A DNA stretch of 64,000 nucleotides, taken from the NCBI GenBank assembly GCA_910586065.1, contig CAJUGI010000006.1:49838-113837 (forward strand), given 5' to 3'. Below the pieces are notes generated by a model that was given only the letters and a program-made list of their open reading frames with translations, did no database searches and was not told the DNA's origin. This document shows, piece by piece, positions 24,673 to 32,844 of the stretch (the first letter of the stretch is position 1; the number at the start of each line of letters is the position of its first letter). Made by a program: the position numbers and the translations under genes. Origin of the DNA: an uncultured Christensenella sp. GTDB lineage: Bacteria; Bacillota; Clostridia; Christensenellales; Borkfalkiaceae.

Positions 24673-25689
24673 ATGGCAAATGTAAAAGTTGCAATCAACG
24701 GTTTCGGTCGTATCGGACGTCTTGCGTTCAGACAGATGTTCGACGCCGAAGGTTACGAAGTAGTGGCAATTAACGACTTAACCAGTCCCAAAATGCTTGC
24801 TCACCTTTTAAAGTACGATTCGGCACAGGGCAGATATAAGTACTGTGACTCCGTTGTTGCGGGTGAAGATTCCATTACCGTAAACGGCAAAAAAATTAAA
24901 ATTTTTGCTGAAAAAGATGCGGCTAATCTTCCTTGGAAAGAATACGACGTAGACGTAGTTCTGGAATGCACGGGTTTCTACTGCTCAAAAGAAAAAGCTT
25001 CCGCTCATATCAAAGCGGGCGCTAAAAAGTGCGTTATTTCCGCTCCTGCGGGCAACGATTTGCCTACCGTGGTTTACAGCGTAAACGAAAAGACCTTAAA
25101 GGCAAGCGACACCGTTATTTCCGCTGCAAGTTGCACCACCAACTGCCTTGCACCCATGGCGGACACCTTAAACAAGCTCTGCAAAATCAAAAAGGGCTAT
25201 ATGACGACAATTCACGCTTACACAGGCGACCAGATGGTTCTCGACGGACCTCACCGCAAAGGCGACTTAAGAAGAGCAAGAGCCGCTGCCGTTAATATTG
25301 TTCCCAATTCCACGGGCGCGGCAAAAGCAATCGGTCTTGTTATTCCCGAACTCAACGGCGTTTTGGATGGTTGCGCACAGCGCGTACCCGTTCCCACCGG
25401 TTCGCTTACTCAGCTTATCGCAGTTTGCGAGGGCGAAGTTGACGCAAACGCGGTTAACGGCGCAATGAAAGCTGCAGCTTCTGCTTCCTACGGATATACC
25501 GAAGAAGAAATCGTTTCATCCGACGTAATCGGTATGAGCTACGGTTCACTCTTCGACGCCACCCAGACAAAGTGCATGCCCCTCGGCGACGGCACCACGC
25601 TCGTAAAGGTAGTAAGCTGGTACGACAACGAAAATTCTTACACCTCGCAGATGGTAAGAACAATTAAGTACTTCGCCGAACTTAAATAA
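24673..25689 (+). CDS. gap: glyceraldehyde-3-phosphate dehydrogenase
   Basis: The 338-residue NAD-dependent enzyme has the Rossmann motif INGFGRIGRLAFR at the N-terminus and the catalytic ASCTTNCLAP with Cys154. The C-terminal WYDNENSYTSQMV is also present. GGAGGAATTAA precedes the ATG. Codon use looks highly biased, as expected for an abundant protein. It is followed by its own terminator. Confidence 0.97.
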   Translation: MANVKVAINGFGRIGRLAFRQMFDAEGYEVVAINDLTSPKMLAHLLKYDSAQGRYKYCDSVVAGEDSITVNGKKIKIFAEKDAANLPWKEYDVDVVLECTGFYCSKEKASAHIKAGAKKCVISAPAGNDLPTVVYSVNEKTLKASDTVISAASCTTNCLAPMADTLNKLCKIKKGYMTTIHAYTGDQMVLDGPHRKGDLRRARAAAVNIVPNSTGAAKAIGLVIPELNGVLDGCAQRVPVPTGSLTQLIAVCEGEVDANAVNGAMKAAASASYGYTEEEIVSSDVIGMSYGSLFDATQTKCMPLGDGTTLVKVVSWYDNENSYTSQMVRTIKYFAELK

Positions 25690-25706
25690 TTTAAAATTAA
25701 AATTAA

Positions 25707-25739
25707 AGCGGCTTGCGCAATTTGCGCAAGCCGCTATTT
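25707..25739 (+). terminator. intrinsic terminator of gap, overlapping the end of the XRE gene
   Basis: AGCGGCTTGCGCA pairs with TGCGCAAGCCGCT, followed by ATTTTAT. Its tail overlaps the stop codon of the convergent small regulator gene. Confidence 0.85.
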
Positions 25740-25931
25740 TATACCGAATAAAAGATTCGGTTGTATATCGAATTTTTTATATAACATTAAAATACTCTCG
25801 TAGCTCGGTTTCTTTTTGCCGGATAGCCACTGGCTGACGTTGGTTTGATTTACTCCTAAAATTCCGGCAAATTGCTCCTGGCTAAGATTTTTTTCAATCA
25901 TAACATTTTTTATGACTTCTTCAACTTGCAT
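25734..25931 (-). CDS. small XRE/Cro-family DNA-binding protein
   Basis: A 65-residue single-domain helix-turn-helix protein: LSQEQFAGILGVNQTNVSQW covers the two HTH helices, followed by the SGKKKPSYESILMLYKKF third-helix region typical of XRE proteins. A TATAAT sits exactly 6 nt before the ATG, suggesting a leaderless mRNA. An inverted repeat between it and the divergent small gene is its likely operator. Confidence 0.85.
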   Translation of the reverse strand: MQVEEVIKNVMIEKNLSQEQFAGILGVNQTNVSQWLSGKKKPSYESILMLYKKFDIQPNLLFGIK

Positions 25932-25951
25932 ATGATAATTATATTATCGCT

Positions 25952-25974
25952 TAGGTCAAAAGACCTAGTATAAT
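25952..25974 (+). promoter_or_regulatory. operator palindrome and -10 between the XRE gene and the small interrupted gene
   Basis: TAGGTC (25952-25957), 4 nt, GACCTA (25962-25967), immediately followed by a plus-strand TATAAT at 25969-25974. The repeat lies between divergent -10 elements, so an autoregulating XRE repressor could control both directions. Confidence 0.6.
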
Positions 25975-26002
25975 TTAATTAACTGAAATTAAGGAGCATT
26001 GT

Positions 26003-26149
26003 ATGAATTCTGTAATAGCCGATATATTTCTAGGGTTTGGAAAAATCCGCAATATGCAATGCGAGCTTGAAACCGTAACGGAAGAGGAGTATTTTAAAGA
26101 GGGCTTTTAACTCGGTTTTAAAATCGCTTTGGAAATTTTGCAGAATTAA
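26003..26149 (+). pseudogene. small DUF6809-like gene interrupted by one in-frame TAA
   Basis: AAGGAG precedes an ATG at 26003. The frame gives 35 residues ending EEEYFKEGF, then TAA at 26108-26110, then LGFKIALEILQN and a second TAA. The pattern F-x-x-GF-x-LGFK-x-x-LEIL resembles the end of DUF6809-type small proteins, with the stop falling in the middle of that motif. Divergent from the small XRE gene, as another such gene (37403-37696) is divergent from an XRE gene. Most simply a nonsense-mutated gene. Confidence 0.55.
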
Positions 26150-26186
26150 CCTTTTACGTCTGTTTTTTAATCAAGTATTAACGTTT

Positions 26187-26226
26187 AAAACACCGCCGAA
26201 TTTGTTGAATCGGCGGTGTTTTTTGA
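26187..26226 (+). terminator. intrinsic terminator downstream of the small interrupted gene
   Basis: AAAACACCGCCGA pairs with TCGGCGGTGTTTT around a 10-nt loop, followed by more T. A second, weaker AAAACAG/CTGTTTTTTT repeat lies at about 26262-26289. Confidence 0.85.
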
Positions 26227-26341
26227 GTGTTGTTAAATTAAAAAATTCGTTTTCAGGGTTAAAAACAGCTGAAAACCACCTGTTTTTTTAAGTGTAAATG
26301 TCTGAAAATTACATAAAAAGGTCTGATTTGTCCATATAATT

Positions 26342-27442
26342 TTACACGTTAAAACGGAAGAGTACTACGTCGCCGTCTTTTATAACGTACTCTTTGCCTT
26401 CCGAGCGAACTTTGCCCTTTTCGCGCGCGCCAACAAGTCCGCCGCATTCCAAAAGCGTTTCCCATTCAACAACTTCGGCGCGGATAAAGCCCTTTTCAAA
26501 GTCGGTATGTATCTTTCCCGCCGCCTGCGGAGCCTTTGTGCCCTTAACAATAGTCCAGGCGCGCGTTTCCTTTTCGCCCGCGGTGAGGTAGGAGATAAGC
26601 CCCAAAAGCGCGTAACTTTTTTTGATTAAGCGGTTCAGTCCGCTCTCATCAAGTCCCAGTTCCTGCAAAAACACCGCGCATTCGTCGGGTTCCATTAAAG
26701 AAAGCTCTTCCTCGGTTTTTGCGCAAATAACAAGTACTTCGCTGCCTTCTTTGGCGGCGTAATTTTTAACCGTTTGCACAAGAGAAATTTCGTCTTCGGG
26801 CTTGCCCATATCGAATTCAGAAATATTCGCCGCATAAATTACGGGCTTGTCCGTTAAAAGGAACAAATTTTCCAAAAGCGGTTTTTCGTCTTTTGAACAT
26901 TCAAAAAGTCTTGCCGGTTTTTCTTCGCTTAAAAACTTTTCAAGCCTTTCCAAAAATGCAAACTCCGCCGCAGCTTCCTTGTTCGCACCGCCGCGCGCAA
27001 TGTTCCTTATTCTGTCCTGACGCTTGTTAACCGCCTCGATATCAGCAAGAATAAGTTCAAGCGTTATAGTCTGGATGTCCGAAACGGGGTCTATTTTGCC
27101 CGATACGTGCGTAATATTCTCGTCCTCGAAACACCTTACAACGTGTACAATCGCGTCGCATTCGCGCACGTGGGAGAGGAACTTGTTTCCCAAACCCTCG
27201 CCTTTGGACGCGCCTTTTACAAGCCCCGCAATGTCAACGAATTCCACTATGGCGGGGGTAATTTTTTTGCTTGAATACAAAGCCGCAAGCTTATCAAGCC
27301 GTTCGTCGGGCACCGCAACAACGCCCACGTTCGGTTCAATCGTGCAGAAAGGGTAGTTCGCGGCTTCCGCGCCCGCGTGGGTAATTGCATTAAACAGCGT
27401 AGATTTGCCAACGTTAGGCAGCCCCACAACACCTAATTTCAT
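26342..27442 (-). CDS. ychF: redox-regulated ATPase / ribosome-binding GTPase-family protein YchF
   Basis: A 366-residue OBG-family P-loop protein with GLPNVGKSTLFNAI, DIAGLVKGASKGEGLGN, the NISE motif in YAANISE that gives ATP preference, and a C-terminal TGS domain ending in YVIKDGDVVLFRFNV. It binds ribosomes and has been linked to oxidative-stress responses in other bacteria. The start at 27442 has AAGGATA 7 nt upstream; an upstream in-frame ATG adds 11 residues that do not belong to the family. Confidence 0.95.
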   Translation of the reverse strand: MKLGVVGLPNVGKSTLFNAITHAGAEAANYPFCTIEPNVGVVAVPDERLDKLAALYSSKKITPAIVEFVDIAGLVKGASKGEGLGNKFLSHVRECDAIVHVVRCFEDENITHVSGKIDPVSDIQTITLELILADIEAVNKRQDRIRNIARGGANKEAAAEFAFLERLEKFLSEEKPARLFECSKDEKPLLENLFLLTDKPVIYAANISEFDMGKPEDEISLVQTVKNYAAKEGSEVLVICAKTEEELSLMEPDECAVFLQELGLDESGLNRLIKKSYALLGLISYLTAGEKETRAWTIVKGTKAPQAAGKIHTDFEKGFIRAEVVEWETLLECGGLVGAREKGKVRSEGKEYVIKDGDVVLFRFNV

Positions 27443-27541
27443 AAAATATCCTTTTCGCGCAGAATAGGCGCGCATATAATTATAATTTAGTTAAATTATA
27501 ATATAATCGCTTAAAATAATCAAAACAATTACGGCGTAAAC

Positions 27542-27570
27542 TTGATATATTTTTGTTTTTATGCTAAAAT
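27542..27570 (+). promoter_or_regulatory. promoter of argS (nearly leaderless)
   Basis: TTGATA (27542-27547), 17 bp, TAAAAT (27565-27570) with an upstream TG. The predicted start near 27577 is about 4 nt before the ATG; there is no Shine-Dalgarno and no T-box leader. Confidence 0.65.
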
Positions 27571-27580
27571 TTAAAGCGTT

Positions 27581-29260
27581 ATGGATTACAAGGCATATAT
27601 TTCCGAAAAACTGAAAATAGAAGGAACGGACAAAAGTGAAATTTATTCTTCGCTTGCGCTTCCGCCCGCTTCGGATATGGGTGATTACGCGCTTCCCTGC
27701 TTTAAATTTGCAAAAATTCTGCGCAAAAGCCCGCAGACGATAGCGGAAGAACTCAAAAATTCTTTTGTTAACGACGAAGTAATAAGCGAAGTTTCCGCGG
27801 TAAACGGTTACCTTAACTTTAAGGTGAACAAGCAAAAGCTTGCGGATGAAGTTTTATCAACGGTTTTAAAGGCGGGGGATAGCTACGGTTCGTCGAATAA
27901 CGGTGCAGGTAAAACCGTTTGTATTGATTATTCTTCGGTTAATATCGCCAAGCCCTTTCACATAGGACACCTTTCTACGACGGTAATCGGCGGCGCGCTC
28001 TACAAAATTTTTAAATTTTCGGGTTATAACGTGGTGGGGATAAACCACCTCGGCGACTACGGCACGCAGTTTGGTAAATTAATTTCCGCTTATAAGCGTT
28101 GGGGGGATAAAAAAGACGTTGAAAAGCGCGGAATACACGCCATAAACGAGCTTTATGTTCGGTTCAACGAAGAGGCGACCGAGGATATGGAAGCGGAGGC
28201 GCGCGAATATTTCCGCAAAATCGAGAGCGGCGACAAAGACGCAAACGAGCTTTTCGAGTGGTTTAAAAAGCTAACGCTCGACTACGTAAAAGGAATTTAC
28301 GATAAACTTAACGTACGTTTCGACAGTTACGCGGGCGAAAGGTTTTATACCGACAAAATGCAGCCCGTCGTGGACGAGCTTAAACAAAAAGGACTTTTAA
28401 AGGAAAGCGACGGGGCTAAAATCGTCGATTTGGAGCCTTACGGAATGCCGCCCTGCTTGATTTTGCGTTCGGACGGGGCTTCGCTTTACGCCACGCGCGA
28501 CCTTGCCGCGGCAATCTACCGCAAAAACACTTACGATTTTTACAAGTGTTTATATGTAGTCGCCTATCAGCAGAATCTGCACTTTAAGCAGGTTTTTAAA
28601 GTTCTTGAACTTATGGGCAAACCGTGGGCAAAGGATTTGGTACACGTAGCTTACGGTATGGTATCTTTGGAAGACGGCGCAATGTCAACAAGAAAGGGTA
28701 AAGTAGTCTGGCTGGAGGACGTAATAGAAAAGTGCGTTCAAAAGGCCTATTCCGTAATAAACGACAAAAATCCCGCGCTTGAAAATAAAGAAGAAATAGC
28801 AAAAACCGTAGGCTTGGGGGCGGTCGTTTTCGGCGCGCTTTACAACAATAAAATAAAGGACATCACTTTTTCGTACGACAAGGTTTTAAGCTTTGAAGGC
28901 GAAACGAGCGTATACGTTCAATATACCTGCGCCCGCGCAAACTCCGTGCTTTTAAAGAGCGGAAACGCATTTGCCGAGGTTAAAAATTATGCGCCTTGCG
29001 AGCAGGAAGCCGAAGTGATAAAATCGCTTGCCGCATTCCCCGAAGAAGTAACCGAAGCGGGTGAAAAATACGAGCCGAGTATAATTGCGCGTTATGCCGT
29101 TGACCTTGCCCAGAAGTTTAACAAATTTTATATCGACTGCAAAATTCTGACGGCGGAGGGGGACGCAAAAAACTTCCGCCTTGCCCTGACGAAAGCCACT
29201 TTGCAAACGCTTAAAAATGCGCTTTCGTTGCTTGGTATAGGCGTGCCCGAAAAGATGTAA
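27581..29260 (+). CDS. argS: arginyl-tRNA synthetase
   Basis: The 559-residue class I synthetase charges tRNA-Arg. It has the N-terminal Add-1 domain, the HIGH motif as HIGH at 127-130 (AKPFHIGHLSTT), the KMSKS-equivalent MSTRKGKVV near residue 369, and the C-terminal DALR anticodon-binding domain (from about 440). Full length. It probably forms a unit with the HAD phosphatase 17 nt downstream. Confidence 0.96.
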   Translation: MDYKAYISEKLKIEGTDKSEIYSSLALPPASDMGDYALPCFKFAKILRKSPQTIAEELKNSFVNDEVISEVSAVNGYLNFKVNKQKLADEVLSTVLKAGDSYGSSNNGAGKTVCIDYSSVNIAKPFHIGHLSTTVIGGALYKIFKFSGYNVVGINHLGDYGTQFGKLISAYKRWGDKKDVEKRGIHAINELYVRFNEEATEDMEAEAREYFRKIESGDKDANELFEWFKKLTLDYVKGIYDKLNVRFDSYAGERFYTDKMQPVVDELKQKGLLKESDGAKIVDLEPYGMPPCLILRSDGASLYATRDLAAAIYRKNTYDFYKCLYVVAYQQNLHFKQVFKVLELMGKPWAKDLVHVAYGMVSLEDGAMSTRKGKVVWLEDVIEKCVQKAYSVINDKNPALENKEEIAKTVGLGAVVFGALYNNKIKDITFSYDKVLSFEGETSVYVQYTCARANSVLLKSGNAFAEVKNYAPCEQEAEVIKSLAAFPEEVTEAGEKYEPSIIARYAVDLAQKFNKFYIDCKILTAEGDAKNFRLALTKATLQTLKNALSLLGIGVPEKM

Positions 29261-29277
29261 GGCGGAAAAATCAAAAT

Positions 29278-29928
29278 ATGTACAAGCTGATAATATTTGA
29301 TTTGGACGGAACGCTTTTGAATACATCCTTAACGATTCAAAGCGTAATAAACGAAAGCTTAAAAAAGTTTTCTCTGCCTCCGTTAACGGTTGAACAGACA
29401 AAGGAGTTTGTGGGTAACGGCGCAAGAAAATTAGTGGAACGCGCCGTCGGTAAAGCGGACGGGGAGCTTGTTGAAAAGGTGTATTGTGACTATTCCGAAA
29501 GGTTTGCAAACTGCTCTGGTAAGCTCTCCTTTTTATACGAGGGTGCGGCTGAAGCTTTGCAGAATTTTAAGGAGTGCGGTATCTCGCTTGCAATAGTTAC
29601 CAACAAGCCGAAAGCCGCAACAATGCGCGTTTATGACGAATTTTTAGCAAAATTCGGGTTTGGCGAAGTACTATGTCAGACAAAAAATACCCCTTTAAAG
29701 CCGAATCCGGCATCAACGTTGAAAATAATAAGCGATTCAGGGGTTAAACCCGAAGAGTGCCTTTTTGTGGGCGACGGTGAAACGGACGTGCAAACCGCTG
29801 CGAATGCGGGCATAAAATGCGTTTCTGTTTTGTGGGGATTCAGAAGTAAAGAAAAGCTGAAAGCGGCGGGAGCAAAAGTATTTGTAAACAGTTTTAAAGA
29901 GCTTGAAGCCTTTGTGTTGGACGGTTAA
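29278..29928 (+). CDS. HAD-family phosphatase (phosphoglycolate phosphatase-like)
   Basis: The 216-residue protein has HAD motif I FDLDGTLLNTS (nucleophile Asp9), motif II VTNK, motif III around KPNP, and motif IV GDGETDVQTAANAG. Its helical cap domain is of the Gph type. Phosphoglycolate is a plausible substrate, but HAD substrate assignment from sequence is unsafe. AAGGCGG precedes the ATG. Confidence 0.85.
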   Translation: MYKLIIFDLDGTLLNTSLTIQSVINESLKKFSLPPLTVEQTKEFVGNGARKLVERAVGKADGELVEKVYCDYSERFANCSGKLSFLYEGAAEALQNFKECGISLAIVTNKPKAATMRVYDEFLAKFGFGEVLCQTKNTPLKPNPASTLKIISDSGVKPEECLFVGDGETDVQTAANAGIKCVSVLWGFRSKEKLKAAGAKVFVNSFKELEAFVLDG

Positions 29929-29955
29929 ATTTTTTGGAAAAATTTGTTAAAATTA

Positions 29956-29984
29956 TTGTAATTGCAAATAGCTTGTGTTATAAT
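29956..29984 (+). promoter_or_regulatory. promoter of the reverse rubrerythrin gene
   Basis: TTGTAA (29956-29961), 17 bp, TATAAT (29979-29984). The surrounding DNA is AT-rich; I could not find a convincing PerR box. Confidence 0.6.
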
Positions 29985-30026
29985 TGAGCCATAAAAAATT
30001 TTAAAAAATCAAGGAGTGATAAATTT

Positions 30027-30554
30027 ATGAAAAAATGTGCGGTTTGCGGTGAAATCGTAGAAGACGGCGTAGACGTATGCCCCGTATGCAAGGCGAAGAA
30101 ATTCGTCCCCGTAGCGGCTGATACAAAATACGCTTGCGAGCATGTGGTAGGCGACGGCAAAGTGGAAGACGAAGAAATTATGGAAGGCTTACACGCTAAC
30201 TTTGCTGGTGAATGCACCGAGGTTGGTATGTACCTTGCTATGGCAAGAGTTGCCGACAGAGAGGGCTATCCCGAAGTTGCCGAAGCTTTCAAGCGTTATG
30301 CGTTTGAAGAGGCTGAACACGCATCCAAATTCGCTGAACTTTTGGGCGAAGTGGTTACCCCTTCAACCAAGAAAAATCTCGAACTTCGCGCGGCTGCCGA
30401 AACGGGCGCATGCGAAGGTAAGTTTGCGCTTGCAAAACGTGCAAAACAGCTCGGTTACGATGCCATTCACGACACCGTTCACGAAATGGCAAAGGACGAA
30501 GCAAGACACGGCGCGGGCTTTGCTGGACTTTTGAAGAGATATTTCGGCAAATAA
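30027..30554 (+). CDS. reverse rubrerythrin (rubredoxin domain first), NADH peroxidase component
   Basis: The 175-residue protein has an N-terminal rubredoxin-like iron site with Cys4, Cys7, Cys18 and Cys21, then a ferritin-like diiron bundle (about 50-175) with FAGECTEVGMYL, FEEAEHASKFAELLGE and KDEARHGAGFAGLLKRY supplying the Glu and His ligands. Reverse rubrerythrins in clostridia reduce hydrogen peroxide and oxygen. AAGGAGTGAT precedes the ATG, and a strong terminator follows. Confidence 0.93.
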   Translation: MKKCAVCGEIVEDGVDVCPVCKAKKFVPVAADTKYACEHVVGDGKVEDEEIMEGLHANFAGECTEVGMYLAMARVADREGYPEVAEAFKRYAFEEAEHASKFAELLGEVVTPSTKKNLELRAAAETGACEGKFALAKRAKQLGYDAIHDTVHEMAKDEARHGAGFAGLLKRYFGK

Positions 30555-30576
30555 TTAAATATAAATCGGCATAAAC

Positions 30577-30611
30577 AAAAAGCGCGGACGAAACAATCGT
30601 CCGCGCTTTTT
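30577..30611 (+). terminator. intrinsic terminator of the reverse rubrerythrin gene
   Basis: AAAAAGCGCGGACGA pairs with TCGTCCGCGCTTTTT around a 5-nt loop. It is symmetrical and could work in both directions. Confidence 0.9.
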
Positions 30612-30674
30612 CATATAATAAATTAGAGCAAGGGGGAAAACCTTTGGTCTGACTAAAGAAAAGGAAAAATTACT

Positions 30675-31022
30675 ATGTGTTTTAATTGTAATTGCGGCTG
30701 CTCTTTGTGCAGTCTGCTTTTCGGAAACCGCTGTTGCGGTTGTCACAATCACAATTGCGGCAGCAACAATAATTGCGGTTACGGCAATTCGCGCGGCACA
30801 AACGGTTGCGGCTGTAACAATGATAACTGGTTTAACTGGTGCAACGGCTGGAGCGGCGGAAACGGTTATTATACTTTAAACAATAACGGTTGCGGTTGCA
30901 ACAATAACTGCGGTTGCGGTAATACCCGTAACACGAACGGTTGCGGCTGTAACAATAATTGCGGTTGCGGCAATTCACGCAATTCATGCGGCTGTGGTTG
31001 CAACAGATGTTGCAATAACTGA
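30675..31022 (+). CDS. Cys/Asn/Gly-rich repeat protein, unknown
   Basis: A 115-residue protein of which about 26 residues are Cys and most others Asn and Gly. Repeats of NGCGCNNNCGCGN occur twice exactly in the second half and in looser form near the start and middle. A central aromatic patch (NWFNWCNGWSGGNGYY) interrupts them. No signal peptide. AAAGGAAAAA lies upstream of the ATG. It may bind metals (metallothionein-like) or be a disulfide- or spore-coat-type structural protein; I do not recognise a family. A terminator overlaps the end of the convergent yihY. Confidence 0.75.
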   Translation: MCFNCNCGCSLCSLLFGNRCCGCHNHNCGSNNNCGYGNSRGTNGCGCNNDNWFNWCNGWSGGNGYYTLNNNGCGCNNNCGCGNTRNTNGCGCNNNCGCGNSRNSCGCGCNRCCNN

Positions 31023-31028
31023 ATTCGG

Positions 31029-31844
31029 TTAATCGTTCAAATTACTTAAACGGCGCTGCGAAGCGCCGTTTATTTTTAGCGGCAAGCCTTTTCTTTCCTT
31101 TAAAATTTTGCTGTTTAATATCATTCCGATAACAAAACAGCACATCATAGCATAGCACCAAATCAAAAAAATAATTACCGAAGCAATTTTTCCGTAAAGC
31201 CTTTCCGGAGTGGCGAATTTAGCATAAATTCCGAAGCCCACTAAAAACACAATCCATAGTAAGGTGGTAAGAAAACTTCCTTTTGACGCTTCGCCTGCTT
31301 TTAACCTGAACGGACAAGCGAATATGTTGAGAACAAGTGCAACGGAAAAAATCAGAGCAAGCAAAAAGGCTGAAAACAGAATTTCGTAAACAATATGCGG
31401 AAATAATACGTTGTCTAGCGCGCTTCCCGCAACAGCCGCCGCGGCAATCAGCGCCAACAAAACGATTGTAGCGCCTATAAGACCGAGAGAAGCAAGCCTG
31501 AGTTTAAGCCCGCCTTTCGGACTGCCGCTTTCGTAAATTATTTCACCGCTCCGTCTTAAATGATAAAAAAAGTTGGTGGAGGAATACAGCGCCGTTGCAA
31601 GAAAGACTATTCCGGCGCCGCTCGCCGCGCTTTCTGCAGAACTTTTCAACGTCCGTAAAAACGGACTTACGCTTTCCAAAAGCCTGTGATTTAAAATGGG
31701 GTTAACGTTCACACTGCCGAAAACAAGAGTCAGCCAAAGCGTAAACGGCGCAATACTCATCAGAAGAAAATATACCAGAGTCCCCGCAATCGTAGAAAAC
31801 CGTTTATCGGTAAAATATTTAATGTTGTCCCAAATTTTCCGCAT
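31029..31844 (-). CDS. YihY/BrkB family inner membrane protein
   Basis: The 271-residue protein has about six transmembrane helices. It begins DNIKYFTDKRFSTIAGTLVYFLLMSIAPF, shows a mid-region ALYSSTNFFYHLRRSGEIIY and ends with a basic cytoplasmic tail, as in YihY/UPF0761 proteins (formerly called RNase BN in error). Function in Firmicutes is unknown. Monocistronic and convergent with the Cys-rich gene. Confidence 0.88.
   Translation of the reverse strand: MRKIWDNIKYFTDKRFSTIAGTLVYFLLMSIAPFTLWLTLVFGSVNVNPILNHRLLESVSPFLRTLKSSAESAASGAGIVFLATALYSSTNFFYHLRRSGEIIYESGSPKGGLKLRLASLGLIGATIVLLALIAAAAVAGSALDNVLFPHIVYEILFSAFLLALIFSVALVLNIFACPFRLKAGEASKGSFLTTLLWIVFLVGFGIYAKFATPERLYGKIASVIIFLIWCYAMMCCFVIGMILNSKILKERKGLPLKINGASQRRLSNLND
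31048..31078 (+). terminator. terminator of the Cys-rich gene, embedded in the 3' end of yihY
   Basis: AAACGGCGCT pairs with AGCGCCGTTT with a 4-nt loop, followed by TATTTTTAG on the plus strand. The hairpin lies inside the last codons of the minus-strand gene. Confidence 0.7.
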
Positions 31845-31888
31845 ACAGGTATTTTTTGCAACTTTTTTAAAAATTTTTAGTTTTTTTA

Positions 31889-31917
31889 TTGCAAAGCCGA
31901 AAATTTTGTGCTAATAT
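31889..31917 (+). promoter_or_regulatory. promoter of the candidate ncRNA
   Basis: TTGCAA (31889-31894), 17 bp, TAATAT (31912-31917), with TG at the extended -10 position. No open reading frame follows on this strand before a terminator. Confidence 0.6.
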
Positions 31918-31923
31918 ATGTGT

Positions 31924-32096
31924 ACCACATTATTTTAGCAACTTATTACAGTCCTTAAGCATATCATTACGACAGCGTTTATCTCTGTACATAAATTGAA
32001 TTTGCTTAGGGCATATGTTGTATAAAAATGGTGTGGTAACCGATTAGAGATAACCTGTAAATATGTGCGTTCCCTGTGAGCGCACTATTTTTTTTG
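31924..32096 (+). ncRNA. candidate structured non-coding RNA, about 170 nt
   Basis: Between a promoter and an intrinsic terminator (GTGCGTTC with GAGCGCAC, 32065-32085, then TATTTTTTTT) there is no gene. The body folds by eye into a long rod: ACCACA near 31925 pairs with TGTGGT near 32033, CAAC with GTTG, CCTTAAGCA with TGCTTAGGG, and an inner ACAG with CTGT. A competing pairing TATCTCT with AGAGATA would join the loop to the 3' side. 6S RNA is one candidate by general shape and size, but I could not confirm its signature. Confidence 0.5.
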
Positions 32097-32100
32097 TTTT

Positions 32101-32139
32101 AAAAAGCCGCCCGCGCAGGTGTTGCGCGGGCGGCTTTTT
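32101..32139 (-). terminator. bidirectional intrinsic terminator
   Basis: AAAAAGCCGCCCGCGCA pairs perfectly with TGCGCGGGCGGCTTTTT around a 5-nt loop. It serves the minus-strand regulator and backs up the ncRNA terminator. Confidence 0.9.
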
Positions 32140-32150
32140 CTATATATCGA

Positions 32151-32588
32151 TTAAGTTTCTCTGCCGAGGATAAAATCCATTGAACAGTCAAAGAAATCAG
32201 CTATTTTTTCTATGCTTTCAATAGTAGGTGTAGTGTTCCCGCTTTGCCAGCTGTAAATCGCCGACTCCGGAATTTGCGTAGCTTTTTGGAGTTGGTCTTT
32301 TGTTTTTCCAAAGTGTTCGCACAAAAATTTTAACTGCTCAGAAAAATTAGGACAATCTTTGAAGCTTGCATTTTGGTTTTCCTGTGCGGCACCCATAAGA
32401 AAATCAACCGAACATTTGAAATAGTCCGCCATACGTATTACCAGATTCAAAGCGGGCATATTGTTGCCGCTTAGATATCGGTTAATCGTATTTCTTCCGC
32501 AACCTATTTTTGCGGCAAAAGCGGGAGGGTTGAGTTGTGATTCAAAAAGTAACTCCGAAAGTCGTTCGGCAAATATAGAATAGTTCAT
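32151..32588 (-). CDS. regulator with two tandem XRE helix-turn-helix domains (copy 1)
   Basis: A 145-residue protein with two XRE domains: residues about 1-65 (FAAKIGCGRNTINRYLSGNN) and about 80-143 (LQKATQIPESAIYSWQSGNT), each ending with a S(V/M)DF(L/I)(M/L)G motif. The start at 32588 has CGGAG 7 nt upstream. A paralogue with the same layout lies at 42878-43318. Both are monocistronic on the minus strand and point away from a divergent plus-strand gene. Confidence 0.82.
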   Translation of the reverse strand: MNYSIFAERLSELLFESQLNPPAFAAKIGCGRNTINRYLSGNNMPALNLVIRMADYFKCSVDFLMGAAQENQNASFKDCPNFSEQLKFLCEHFGKTKDQLQKATQIPESAIYSWQSGNTTPTIESIEKIADFFDCSMDFILGRET

Positions 32589-32780
32589 ATGCAAGCTCCG
32601 TTTTTAATAATTATCTCCGCAAGTAGGAACAAAAGCTTGATTATTCCAGTTTGTGGTGATGTAATAAGTGCGACAAATTAATGCTGTTGGATTTAAAAGT
32701 TTTGATTTAAGGAATAAAAATATATAATTTTTGCTTATAGTTTGCATAATTAACCGGTTTAAATTATTTTTTAATTTAAT

Positions 32781-32809
32781 TTGACTATTTGTTGTAAATT
32801 TCATATAAT
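32781..32809 (+). promoter_or_regulatory. promoter of glnN
   Basis: TTGACT (32781-32786), 17 bp, TATAAT (32804-32809). The intergenic region (32589-32844) shows no clear GlnR palindrome. Confidence 0.75.
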
Positions 32810-32844
32810 TTAAACGGAATTAATTTTACAGGAGTGCGAAAGAG

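Noticed and set aside
30700..31020. CRISPR-like or DNA-level tandem repeat in the Cys-rich gene
   Set aside because: The repeats keep the reading frame and vary at third positions, which fits protein repeats and not a CRISPR array or a DNA satellite.
32000..32096. T-box riboswitch
   Set aside because: GGTGTGGTAACCG loosely recalls the T-box sequence, but the match is incomplete and no plus-strand gene follows the terminator.
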